From: Cystobacter fuscus DSM 2262
GTDB taxonomy: Bacteria; Myxococcota; Myxococcia; Myxococcales; Myxococcaceae
Assembly: GCF_000335475.2 (NCBI RefSeq)
Contig: NZ_ANAH02000001.1
Coordinates: forward strand, 930,001-994,000
Reading direction: 5' to 3'
Length of the DNA stretch: 64,000 nt
Shown here: one piece after another, positions 56,201 through 64,000 of the stretch
How the letters are laid out: the number at the start of each line of letters is the position of its first letter
Position numbering within the stretch: the first letter of the stretch is position 1
Notes under the pieces: model-generated
Database searches by the model: none
Told to the model about the DNA's origin: nothing
What the model saw: the letters and a program-made list of their open reading frames with translations, nothing else
Made by a program: the position numbers and the translations under genes

Positions 56201-57245
56201 CCTCCAGCGTGCCCGTTGCCAGGGAGCGGAGCGACACCAGCAGGATGCTCACGAGCTGCTGTTCCACGCCGACGAGCTGTTGCTCGTCCGCGGCCTGGAC
56301 GGGTGGTGGCTCCGAGGCGGGGGCAGGCGACGACAGCAGCGTGGGGGCGGAGTCCAGGGCCGCGAGCGACTCCAGAAGCGCGGCGGCATCCGGCGGCCGC
56401 CGCCGCGGGTCCTTGTCCAGCATGCGGTCCACGAGCACCTGCAGACCTGGAGGCAGGCCAGGGCGCAGCGTGTGAAGACGGGGCGGCTCGGCCATGAGGA
56501 TCTTGGCCAGCACGGCGGCGAAGTGGGGCGCGGCGAAGGGGGGCTGGCCGGTGAGGCACTCGTAGAGCACGCACCCCAGCGAGAAGATGTCGGCGCTGGG
56601 GGTGATGTGAGGCTGGCTGGAGGCCTGCTCCGGGGCCATATAGCCCGGAGTTCCCAGCACCGCGTTGGTGCCCGTCAACGCCACCAGGGAGGGAATGGCA
56701 TGGCGGGCCAGCCCGAAGTCCAGCAGCACCACGTCCTCGGGGCGCCGCCCTCGCAGGAAGAGGTTGGAGGGCTTGATGTCGCGGTGGACGATGCCCTGGC
56801 GGTGGGCGGTGGCGAGCGCCTCGGTGACACGGCGCAGCAGGGCCAGGCTCTCGGAGAGGCCGAGGTGCCGACGACTCAGACGACGGGCCAAGTCCTCCCC
56901 CTCGAGCCACTCCATGACGAGGAAGGGCTGACCCTCTTCGATGACGCCCTGGTCGATGTAGGAGACGATGGCGGGGTGACGCAGCTCGGAGAGCAGGAAG
57001 GCCTCACGCTTGAAGCGGTGGGCGGCCTCCGGAGAGGTGATGGCCTGCATCAGCTTGAGGGCGACATGCTGGCCGGTGCGCGAGTCGATGGCCCGGTAGA
57101 CGAAGCCCATGCCGCCGCGGCCGGCCAGCTCTTCAATGGTGAAGCGGCCAGCGATGATGGCGCCCCGACGGAGCGTCATCTCCGGAATGTATTCCGAGGG
57201 AGACGTGTACGTGTCGCCATCTTCCATGTCGTCGCCGTGCCCCAT
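53217..57245 (-). CDS. Ser/Thr protein kinase fused to cyclase-like, AAA ATPase and TPR-like domains
   Basis: About 1342 residues. N-terminal Hanks-type kinase with GRGGMGFVY (P-loop), HVALKLM (Lys), IVHRDIKPSNLFL (catalytic Asp), LDFGLARH and GTPGYMAPEQAS. A degenerate nucleotide-cyclase-like domain follows (VSILLVSLRSL … VLVTGLGVLNQRLPVGSAMDRAGQLL); the metal-binding aspartates are not visible. Then an AAA/STAND ATPase with MAPPGTGKSRLRHEFLRRI (Walker A) and LLVLEDLHWSD (Walker B), and a C-terminal helical TPR-like region. This is the layout of large myxobacterial and actinobacterial signalling proteins. The frame is open to a GTG at 57308; neither start has a clear ribosome site. Confidence 0.9.
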   Translation of the reverse strand: MGHGDDMEDGDTYTSPSEYIPEMTLRRGAIIAGRFTIEELAGRGGMGFVYRAIDSRTGQHVALKLMQAITSPEAAHRFKREAFLLSELRHPAIVSYIDQGVIEEGQPFLVMEWLEGEDLARRLSRRHLGLSESLALLRRVTEALATAHRQGIVHRDIKPSNLFLRGRRPEDVVLLDFGLARHAIPSLVALTGTNAVLGTPGYMAPEQASSQPHITPSADIFSLGCVLYECLTGQPPFAAPHFAAVLAKILMAEPPRLHTLRPGLPPGLQVLVDRMLDKDPRRRPPDAAALLESLAALDSAPTLLSSPAPASEPPPVQAADEQQLVGVEQQLVSILLVSLRSLATGTLEEDETHGRSLRDALRTMLMPYGGRVELLADGSLAATLVLERDTATDQAALAGRCALTFKERWPDAEVVLVTGLGVLNQRLPVGSAMDRAGQLLREVEGPGASSSLVVLDEVTAGLLGPGFQLSRSAAGTYLLHGERLGTDESRPLLGKPTPCVGRAQELALLEFTFTSCMEEPAARALLVMAPPGTGKSRLRHEFLRRIERKAPQALVLLGRGDPMSTGAASNLLGQALRRLCGVVEVANLEARRTRLYERVARHLPLPEARETAEFLGELCAIPFPEEESPRLRAARQDPRLMSALVGKALVNFLRAECAHDPVLLVLEDLHWSDALTVKLVDEALRALAEHPFMVLALARPEVKELFPGLWARRVLEMPLNGLSPKAGAQLVREVLGPRATDSVVRRVVEQSDGNALFLEELIRMEVEGRGEAPPETVLAMLQARLMRMEPEARQVLLAASFFGRTFWSGGVRELLGEQMPDGKLEEHLRRFVDQEVIEPQPESRFSSEAEYRFRHALVVDAAHGLVPEAHRPVGHRLAGAWLERGGESDAMVLAHHYQLGQRPERAAHFHTQAAEQFFERHDLQGTMRCADAALACGVSGEVFTRLRALQALVALWMEQLPRALELGTPVLPALKAGSTLWCWLSGGLILANGFSGNQEEAARLGGQLLLTRPEPEAVAVYTEALAELGSTSSWNGGYQGAEAMLGRILEAGADVMAHDAMTRGWVRSLKSQLIHFFENKPWQAFSLAELAMRDFLEVGTERDACMMQIVSGYCLTALGDQPRAVKFLREALATTLRTEQHLMAPHGRYFLLHALSQSSEPIHQQEAYSLAHEWVDSEDAPVYRRGMGYATVAQVVRAQGEFHEAESFARKACELLSPFAVCLLFARGVLSSILLSQERAEEARQVAQLGVQEMERMGTTGVYAVSLYLALAEACLALGEVSAGESALRQASRYVHERASDIPDTTARERFLRQVPENARTLELARQRWGDSKTEDKVSDDS

Positions 57246-57338
57246 GAAGTGCGTCGGAGCATAGCCCTGGGAACGAGTGCTCTCAAACCCGCCCTGGAAG
57301 GCTCTCACGCGCCCGGGTTCGTCTCAGCGAGGCCTGCT

Positions 57339-57521
57339 TCAGCGGCGCGCGATCACGACGGGCTGATAGAAACCCGACTCCTCGGGTAGGTGCCACCGGA
57401 GGTGCGTGAAGCCCGCCGCGCCGAGCGCCGCGTCCAGTTCGGCGCGCCGGAGCGCGCGGTACACCGTCCCGTGCTGGCTCGTCTCCCAATGCCCATAGAA
57501 GTCGAGAACGGAATCGGCCAT
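57339..57521 (-). pseudogene. methyltransferase remnant with internal deletion
   Basis: 60 codons with a strong ribosome site (AAGGGAGA, 6 nt before ATG 57521). The first nine residues, MADSVLDFY, are a common N terminus of class I SAM-dependent methyltransferases, and the last 35, ELDAALGAAGFTHLRWHLPEESGFYQPVVIARR, match the C terminus of the same family. The SAM-binding core of about 190 residues between them is missing without loss of frame. It may still be translated as a short peptide. Lies just upstream of the giant kinase gene on the same strand. Confidence 0.65.
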
Positions 57522-57609
57522 GTGCGCTCTCCCTTGGGATTCCTACCGCCACCTCTGAATGGAAGCACCTCCAGCCTTAGGGGTGCCGCAAAGCCATAAC
57601 ACACTGCGT

Positions 57610-57623
57610 AAAAAACGTTTTCC
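57610..57623. promoter_or_regulatory. LacI-type operator candidate before the pectate lyase gene
   Basis: AAAAAACGTTTTCC contains the perfect palindrome AAAACGTTTT (57612-57621) and matches 12 of 14 positions of the perfect palindrome at 62295-62308 before the hexuronate transporter gene. It lies 190 bp before the pectate lyase start. A weaker half-match (CCAAAACGTGG) follows at 57636-57646. The 292-bp gap 57522-57813 holds no other recognised element. Confidence 0.6.
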
Positions 57624-57813
57624 AAGACATCCGTGCCAAAACGTGGTAGAATGCATTGAGGCGACAGCACCGCATACACCACTGCTGGGAGTGTTCTGGG
57701 ACTGGAGTCCGAGGCGTTCCCACACGTCGCCGTCGGGCGCTGCTCGGTCCAAGCAGATGCACGCCCCTTTCTGCTCGAGAACAACCGCGGTTTCCTGACG
57801 GAGAAAGAAAGCC

Positions 57814-59388
57814 ATGAGATTGAGAGCCCAGAAGCAGGGAGTGGTGTCTTCGGCTGTGTTTCTGGCGGTTGCCCTGGCATCGGCCTGTGGAGGGGCCGAC
57901 AGTCCTGTCACGGCCTACGACACGGACAGTGAGCTGAGCGCCACCTCCGCGCCCCTGGCCGTGATTGACGCGAAGACCCTGACGGACACCACGGCGCCGC
58001 TGCTGCTGCCGCTGGCCGGGACCCGGACCTACAGCGCTCCGGTCGAGACGTCGAGCGGGCATGAGCCCTCCAATTACAAGGCGGCGCCCGTGGTGCCGAG
58101 CATCGTGCCGGCCAAGAGCGATCCGACAGGAGGCGTGCTGACCTTCGAGCGTGAAACGGCGCCCCTGGAAGGGTGGCATGCCTGGGCCCGTGACGGAGCG
58201 GCTGGCAAGCATCGCCAGGTGCTGGTCTCCGGCGGTTCCTCGGCGGCGGCCAACCGTATCTACACCGTGTACACCAAGGAGCAGCTGGTCAATGCCATCC
58301 GCGAGGCCAGGAACGAGCCCAAGATCATCCGGGTGGTCGGGCACATCGACTTCCGGGTGGATGGTGGCGTGTTCAAGGAATACACCAGCTATGACGACCT
58401 GAAGAGTGGCGGCTCCCTCTTCATTCCGTCCAACACCACGCTCGTGGGAATCAAGGACGCGAATGGCAAGCCCGCCAGGATTTCCGGTACGCAGCTGCTG
58501 ATCGGCAACGAGAACGGCAACTTCGAGGTGGACTTCAAGGCCTGGGTGGCGGCGGGAAAGAACCCGGATGCCTTCCCGGGTTGGACCCGCAACGTCATCG
58601 TCCGCAACCTGGCCATCGACACCATGTGGGACGTGAACCCGGAGGATTCAGCCAACGCCTATGCCGACGGCATCTGCGTCGCCTGGGCCCAGAATGTCTG
58701 GATCGATCACATCACCCTGACGGATCTCCCGACGCCGTCGTCCCTGTCCTCGGATACCCGCCATGACGGAGGCCTGGACGTGGTGCGTGCCTCCGACTAC
58801 GTCACCATCTCCAACAGCTACTTCACCGTGCACGGCAAGACGACCCTGGTGGGCAACAGCGACGCCGGGCGGCAGTGGAGCGATGAGGGCCGCCTCCATG
58901 TCACCTTCACCGGCAACCACTGGCAGGGCGTGAACAGCCGGACGCCGCGCGTGCGCTATGGTCAGGTGCACATCTACAACAACCTGGTGACGGGTGACAC
59001 CAACCCGAGTGCCGCCAATGGCACCATTCCCGCCGGAGCGGCCGCGTCGGACGTCAAGTTCGAGAGCGCCATCGGCGTGGGCTACAAGGCCGACATCCTG
59101 GCGGAGAACAACTACTACAACATGAAGACCCTCAAGCCGAAGGAGGTCTGCGGCAAGCTCGTGACCGATCACGGCAAGGGGGTGAGCTTCCGCAGCAGCG
59201 GGGCCCGCTTCATCAGCAACAAGGACGACGCCGGCAAGCCCATGACGGCCACGATCGACGTGCAGTTGCAGGGCTGCGATGGCATTCCGGTGGCCACCCT
59301 CTGGACCCCACCCTACGGCTACACGCTGAAGACAGCGGACACCGCCAAGACCGCGGTCCTGGCGAACGTCGGCGCGGGCAAGCTGTAA
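57814..59388 (+). CDS. secreted pectate lyase, polysaccharide lyase family 1
   Basis: 524-residue secreted lipoprotein (SAVFLAVALASAC) that cleaves polygalacturonate by beta-elimination. The PL1 parallel beta helix begins near residue 145 (RIYTVYTKEQLVNAIREARNEPKIIRVVGHIDF) and carries NVWIDHITLTD, VTISNSYFTVHGKTTLVG and NHWQGVNSRTPRVRYGQVHIYNN, the last with the conserved catalytic arginine of RxPxxR type. About 120 residues before the helix are unassigned. GGAG lies 10 nt before ATG 57814. Its operator-like palindrome suggests co-regulation with the hexuronate transporter at 62443. Confidence 0.93.
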   Translation: MRLRAQKQGVVSSAVFLAVALASACGGADSPVTAYDTDSELSATSAPLAVIDAKTLTDTTAPLLLPLAGTRTYSAPVETSSGHEPSNYKAAPVVPSIVPAKSDPTGGVLTFERETAPLEGWHAWARDGAAGKHRQVLVSGGSSAAANRIYTVYTKEQLVNAIREARNEPKIIRVVGHIDFRVDGGVFKEYTSYDDLKSGGSLFIPSNTTLVGIKDANGKPARISGTQLLIGNENGNFEVDFKAWVAAGKNPDAFPGWTRNVIVRNLAIDTMWDVNPEDSANAYADGICVAWAQNVWIDHITLTDLPTPSSLSSDTRHDGGLDVVRASDYVTISNSYFTVHGKTTLVGNSDAGRQWSDEGRLHVTFTGNHWQGVNSRTPRVRYGQVHIYNNLVTGDTNPSAANGTIPAGAAASDVKFESAIGVGYKADILAENNYYNMKTLKPKEVCGKLVTDHGKGVSFRSSGARFISNKDDAGKPMTATIDVQLQGCDGIPVATLWTPPYGYTLKTADTAKTAVLANVGAGKL

Positions 59389-59421
59389 TCCACCCGCCGA
59401 CGCCCCGGCCGTGAGGCGAGA

Positions 59422-59453
59422 ACAGGGACTTCTCCCATGGGAGAAGTCCCTGT
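59422..59453. terminator. 32-bp perfect palindrome, bidirectional terminator
   Basis: Each strand folds into a hairpin of up to 16 bp whose half reads ACAGGGACTTCTCCCA. It sits between the convergent pectate lyase (stop 34 bp before) and CgeB-like glycosyltransferase (stop 4 bp after). There is no T-run, so efficiency as an intrinsic terminator is uncertain. Confidence 0.7.
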
Positions 59454-59456
59454 CAC

Positions 59457-60572
59457 TCAGGCGCGAAGCTCGCGAGGGGCCAACGGACGCCCCGTGTAGC
59501 CGAGCACCTGCTCCACCTGCACCGCCCGGTGCGCGTAGGTGTGCTCGGCCAGCACCCGGCGGCGTGCCGCGTCGCCCAGATCGCGCACCCCCTCGTCCGT
59601 GAGGCACAGCACGGCCTCGGCCACTTCCAGCCCATCCCGGGCCACCAGGCACTCCCGCCCGGGCTCCAGGAACAGCTCGATGCCCTCCCAGGCATCGGTG
59701 ATGAGGCACGCGCCCGCGCCCGCGGCGGCGAACAGGTGCGCGGTGGGTGAGAAGCCAAAGCGCGCCATTCCCTCGCGGCTCACGTCGAGCACCGCGCGCG
59801 CCGAGCCCCGCATGACGTTGTGCTCGCGCGGGGTGAGGTCGCCCAGGTAGCGCACGTTCGAGGGGCGCGGCCGGTCCGCCCACCCCGCCCCCCCGAGCAG
59901 GAAGTGTTTGTCCGGCAGCAGGTCCGCGGCCCGCAGGAAGAAGCACTCCACGCGCTGATCCAGATCCGGCAGCCGATCCTCCAGCAGCGCCAGGGCACAG
60001 CCGAAGCGTGGATCCGCGGACACCGGGTAGTGCAGATCCGGATCCACCGCGCTGTACACCGGTACGCAGTCGCGTGCCCCCAGGTCCCGGTAGGCCAGCA
60101 CCACCCGGTCTCCCCCGCCCTGGGTGAGGATGAGATCGTAGAGCGGCACCAGCGCGCGCAAGCAGTCCCCCGGCTCGCGCAGCAGGCGCTCCAGGGTCAC
60201 CGGCGCGTCCAGGTCCCAATACACCACCTGGGTGCGGCCCGAGCGCAGCTCCAACACCCGGTGGTTGAGCCACTCGTCGTGGAAGCCCCCGCCGCTGGCC
60301 TTCACCACCACGTCCGCGCCCCGCGCCTGCTCCAGACACCGCTCCAGCCCCGAGGTGTCCTCCACCGGGTACACCACGACGCGCGCCCAGGGCGGCGTCG
60401 GCATGTCGTGCTGGAGCCGATGGCCGGCGGGCGCTGGCTCGTAGCAGGTGATGTGGTGCCCGCGCGCGTGCAGGGCCCGGAGAATGCCGCGGTAGTACAT
60501 CGAGGCCCCGTTCCACCACGCCGAGGCAAGGCTCGAGCCAAAGAAGACGATCCGAAGTCCCTGGCTGCGCAT
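59457..60572 (-). CDS. CgeB-like glycosyltransferase
   Basis: 371-residue cytoplasmic protein with GT-B fold. It resembles CgeB/DUF3880-type transferases: RIVFFGSSLASAWWNGASMYYRGILRAL at the start, VVKASGGGFHDEWLN and QVVYWDLDAPVTLERL in the middle, and the C-terminal domain NVRYLGDLTPREHNVMRGSARAVLDVSREGMARFGFSPTAHLFAAAGAGACLITDAWEGIE. AGGAG lies 5 nt before ATG 60572. It follows the GT4 gene by 60 bp, so the two are probably one operon. Acceptor unknown; not obviously tied to the main polysaccharide locus. Confidence 0.85.
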   Translation of the reverse strand: MRSQGLRIVFFGSSLASAWWNGASMYYRGILRALHARGHHITCYEPAPAGHRLQHDMPTPPWARVVVYPVEDTSGLERCLEQARGADVVVKASGGGFHDEWLNHRVLELRSGRTQVVYWDLDAPVTLERLLREPGDCLRALVPLYDLILTQGGGDRVVLAYRDLGARDCVPVYSAVDPDLHYPVSADPRFGCALALLEDRLPDLDQRVECFFLRAADLLPDKHFLLGGAGWADRPRPSNVRYLGDLTPREHNVMRGSARAVLDVSREGMARFGFSPTAHLFAAAGAGACLITDAWEGIELFLEPGRECLVARDGLEVAEAVLCLTDEGVRDLGDAARRRVLAEHTYAHRAVQVEQVLGYTGRPLAPRELRA

Positions 60573-60632
60573 GTCCGCTCCTTTTCCCGCGCCCACCTGC
60601 CCCCCAGACGGGTGTCGACGCGGGCTACCCCC

Positions 60633-61817
60633 TCAAAGAACCCGGGAGCGGCCCCAATCCGCCCCCGCTTTCGCCCGTGCCAGCTGGGGCTGGGAGGGCG
60701 GACTCCGCTGGGAGACCTCCCCCATGCGGCCGTAGAGTGCAACGTAGGCATCCGCCATGCGCTCTGGGGAGAACTCCAGTGCCCGCGTCCGTGCAAGGGT
60801 GGACATCCGGCCCCGCAGGACAGGCTCCGACACCAGCCGGCGCAGCGCCCGCCCCCACATCTCCGTGTCCTCTGGAGACACGAAGACGGCGGCGTCCTCC
60901 CACATCTCCCGCAGGGAGGGGATATCACTCAACACCAGGGCACACCCGGCGAGCGCGGCCCCCAGGGCGGCCAGGCCCGAGGGCTCCTCGCGCGAGGAGA
61001 GCACGAACAGGGAGGCCCGGCCGAGACGCTCCGCCAGCGCCGCGCGGGGCAGCTCCCCCAGCAGGTGCAGGGCGCGCGAGCGCACGAGGCCGCCAGCGGG
61101 GTGCTCGCGGGAGCCGGCCACGAGCACGGGCCAGGCCAGCCGGGGCGTCACCGCCTCCAGCACCTCCAGGTTGCGCGCCTCGTCCCCCGGCGCCCCCAGG
61201 GTGAAGAGGAAGGGCTCGCGCACGGCGGAGGGCGGGAAGTCCACATGGCGGCGAGCGGGCGGGATGACGCTGGTGGAGGACAGGGGCCCGGCCTGAAGCT
61301 CCAGGGACTCGAGCAGCGCGTGGGAAGGCGCCACCACGTGGCCCGCGGCCCTCAAGCCCCGCGTCACCTCCGCGAGATAGCGCGGCTCGCGCCGTGCTCG
61401 CGCCAGGGGGCACGCATGGCCCACCACCAGCGGCTTGCGCTTCCAGGGCAGCGCTCCGTGGCAATAGCCGTTGAGATGGACCACGTCCGGCAGGTACCTG
61501 GCCTCCAGTTCCAACAACCAGGCCCCCGCCTCGGCGACATCGTCCCAGGCGTCCGGCATGTCCTCGGAGCGCCAGACGCTCTGCTCCACGCGCAGCCCGG
61601 GCACGTCACGTGCCTCGGCCCATTGAGCCAGCGTGAGCGGAGCGCCCAGGGTGGCCAGCGTCACCTTCAGGCCCCGCTCGCCCAGGGCCCGGCTCAGCTC
61701 CAGCGCGCACGTCCACTCCCCTCGCGAGGACTGCGTGCTCATGAGCACGTGACGCACCCGTCCCTTCCCGCTCGGCGGCTCGGGAGAGGAAAACGGGGAC
61801 GAAGGACGCTCACGCAT
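60633..61817 (-). CDS. GT4-type glycosyltransferase
   Basis: 394-residue transferase with GT-B fold. The N-terminal acceptor domain has HVLMSTQSSRGEWTCALELSRALGERGLKVTLATLG and VVHLNGYCHGALPWKRKPLVVGHACPLARARR; the donor domain has FLFTLGAPGDEARNLEVL, LFVLSSREEPSGLAALGAALAGCALVLSDIPSLREMW (the EX7E motif around EEPSGLAALGAALAG). The start at ATG 61817 has no clear ribosome site; an internal ATG at 61742 (MSTQSSR) is an alternative. Upstream gene of the two-gene unit with the CgeB-like transferase. Confidence 0.87.
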   Translation of the reverse strand: MRERPSSPFSSPEPPSGKGRVRHVLMSTQSSRGEWTCALELSRALGERGLKVTLATLGAPLTLAQWAEARDVPGLRVEQSVWRSEDMPDAWDDVAEAGAWLLELEARYLPDVVHLNGYCHGALPWKRKPLVVGHACPLARARREPRYLAEVTRGLRAAGHVVAPSHALLESLELQAGPLSSTSVIPPARRHVDFPPSAVREPFLFTLGAPGDEARNLEVLEAVTPRLAWPVLVAGSREHPAGGLVRSRALHLLGELPRAALAERLGRASLFVLSSREEPSGLAALGAALAGCALVLSDIPSLREMWEDAAVFVSPEDTEMWGRALRRLVSEPVLRGRMSTLARTRALEFSPERMADAYVALYGRMGEVSQRSPPSQPQLARAKAGADWGRSRVL

Positions 61818-62442
61818 GGATCAAGAGGTAACACAGCCTCTCCAGCCCACCAGACGGGGGGCCACCTGCTTCCGGGCTGGTGAACGGAGCAGCCCCCGCG
61901 ACGATGACTCGTCAACGCACGGAGTGCCCGGGGGCGGACAGCACGCCCTGACACGCGAGAACGTACTTGTCAGGCGGTGCACCCTGGGTGGGGGAAGGCG
62001 GCACGTGTCGTCGAGATGCCGCACCGCGCAAAGCATATCTCCAGTCGTCTGGGCCCGGACTTTTCCCGCACCACGGGTGGCGAACGGATGCGGAGGGGCC
62101 GACAAGTGTTGCTGACACGAGTCGCCAGGGTTCACAGGACAGGGCCCCTCGAGGCGGTAAAGCCTGACGTTCAATGCCCAAGACTCATGACGCAGCAGGA
62201 CAAGGCAACTCATCACATCACGCCCTCCGCGGGACCTCGCACCCAACTGACTTTTCGGGCTACCCAAGCGAACCCAAGGAGGCTATATCCCCCTGGAAAA
62301 CGTTTTCCTCGATGAACACGAGTCGCGAGCCCGCGTGCTACCCCCACGCGAGCAAGCGGCCCTGTGGTGTTCCGGTGCTTGTACCCGACAACAACGCGAG
62401 ACTGGCACGGCATGACGAGCCGCGCCACGCACGGAGACACTC
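61818..62442. promoter_or_regulatory. 625-bp gap before the hexuronate transporter with a perfect palindromic operator
   Basis: The gap holds GGAAAACGTTTTCC at 62295-62308, a perfect 14-bp palindrome with the CG-centred form of LacI/GalR operators, 134 bp before the transporter start. TATATC at 62284-62289, just before it, could be a -10 box. The gene converging on the transporter gene encodes a LacI protein, the obvious ligand-responsive repressor. The rest of the gap (61818-62283) shows no convincing gene or repeat. Confidence 0.65.
62295..62308. promoter_or_regulatory. perfect LacI-type operator GGAAAACGTTTTCC
   Basis: Fully self-complementary 14-mer with a central CG, as expected for a LacI-family dimer. 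A close variant (12 of 14 positions) stands before the pectate lyase gene at 57610-57623. The regulator is probably the protein encoded at 63781-64000. Confidence 0.65.
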
Positions 62443-63717
<1,275 letters not shown>

Positions 63718-63780
63718 GCACCGGGCGGCGAGTCCGCACGCCGCCCATCGCCCCCGCGCGGCCACCGCTCGTGACGCGGC

Positions 63781-64000
63781 TCAGCCGCGCCGGGCGGTGG
63801 ACTCGCGCACGATCAGCCGCGGCTCGAAGGTCGCGTACCCACTGTCGGAGCCGCCGCCCAGTGCGTCGAGCAGTTTGAGCATCGCGAGCTCGCCCATCTT
63901 CTCGCTCTGGATGTCCACCGTGGTGAGCGACGGTGCCGAGAACTCTCCGTATGGCACGTTGTCGATGCCCGTCACCGACACGTCCTGCGGCAGCCGGAAC
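63781..64000 (-). CDS. LacI-family transcriptional regulator, C-terminal part (5' end outside window)
   Basis: The visible 72 codons are the end of the ligand-binding domain of a LacI/GalR repressor: LPQDVSVTGIDNVPYGEFSAPSLTTVDIQSEKMGELAMLKLLDAL, then PRLIVRESTARR and a TGA. The IDN and PSLTTVDI motifs are diagnostic. The DNA-binding domain lies beyond the window. It converges on the hexuronate transporter gene and probably binds the palindrome at 62295-62308. The codon use resembles that of the transporter gene. Confidence 0.9.
   Translation of the reverse strand, partial: FRLPQDVSVTGIDNVPYGEFSAPSLTTVDIQSEKMGELAMLKLLDALGGGSDSGYATFEPRLIVRESTARRG

Noticed and set aside
61821-62267. 148-codon minus-strand frame in the gap before the hexuronate transporter
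   Set aside because: No ribosome site, no hydrophobic or domain pattern, and the composition is like non-coding shadow.

Overview
The window is high-GC, dense DNA with the codon use, lipoproteins, large secreted hydrolases and Ser/Thr kinase/ATPase proteins typical of a fruiting myxobacterium (an Archangium/Cystobacter-like relative is my guess; no rRNA or other strong taxonomic marker is present). No tRNA, rRNA, transposase, integrase or CRISPR array was found.

Layout. 1-8.6 kb: a ClC channel cut by the window edge, a secreted GH16 glucanase, an AmpG-like MFS permease behind a perfect palindromic operator, a small frameshifted membrane gene, a CPBP intramembrane protease with a PDZ domain, an AraC/Mpo1-like pair and a nickel/cobalt-type transporter. 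8.7-13.5 kb: a lipoprotein serpin divergent from a secreted GH6 cellulase, then an RluA-type pseudouridine synthase. 13.6-18.5 kb: a four-domain peptidoglycan-degrading protein without signal peptide, a DUF697-type GTPase, and a toxin-antitoxin cassette (frameshifted PIN toxin) bracketed by direct repeats of the 3' end of the GTPase gene. 18.5-26.7 kb: a GH2 enzyme with AbfB-type modules, a small lipoprotein, and two nearly identical tandem sensor histidine kinases.

27-44 kb is a polysaccharide locus: OPX (Wza), Wzc-like protein with a degraded ATP site, Wzy, GT4, Wzx, then homologues of PglC, PglE, PglF and PglD (the UDP-diNAc-bacillosamine route plus its priming phosphoglycosyltransferase), two FemAB-like N-acyltransferases and two secreted proteins. 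The genes together suggest a Wzx/Wzy-dependent polymer whose first sugar may be diNAc-bacillosamine or a close relative.

44-57.5 kb: a lipoprotein serine beta-lactamase-like hydrolase, a 1457-residue subtilase, a DUF885 peptidase, a lipoprotein methyltransferase, a kinase/cyclase-like/AAA giant protein and a methyltransferase remnant. A dispersed repeat (core GGTGTCAGACGATTCG and variants) fills two intergenic regions and supplies the last codons of the giant kinase gene. 57.6-64 kb: a secreted pectate lyase, two glycosyltransferases, a hexuronate-type MFS transporter and the end of a LacI regulator. A perfect palindrome GGAAAACGTTTTCC before the transporter recurs at 12 of 14 positions before the pectate lyase, which points to one pectin regulon.
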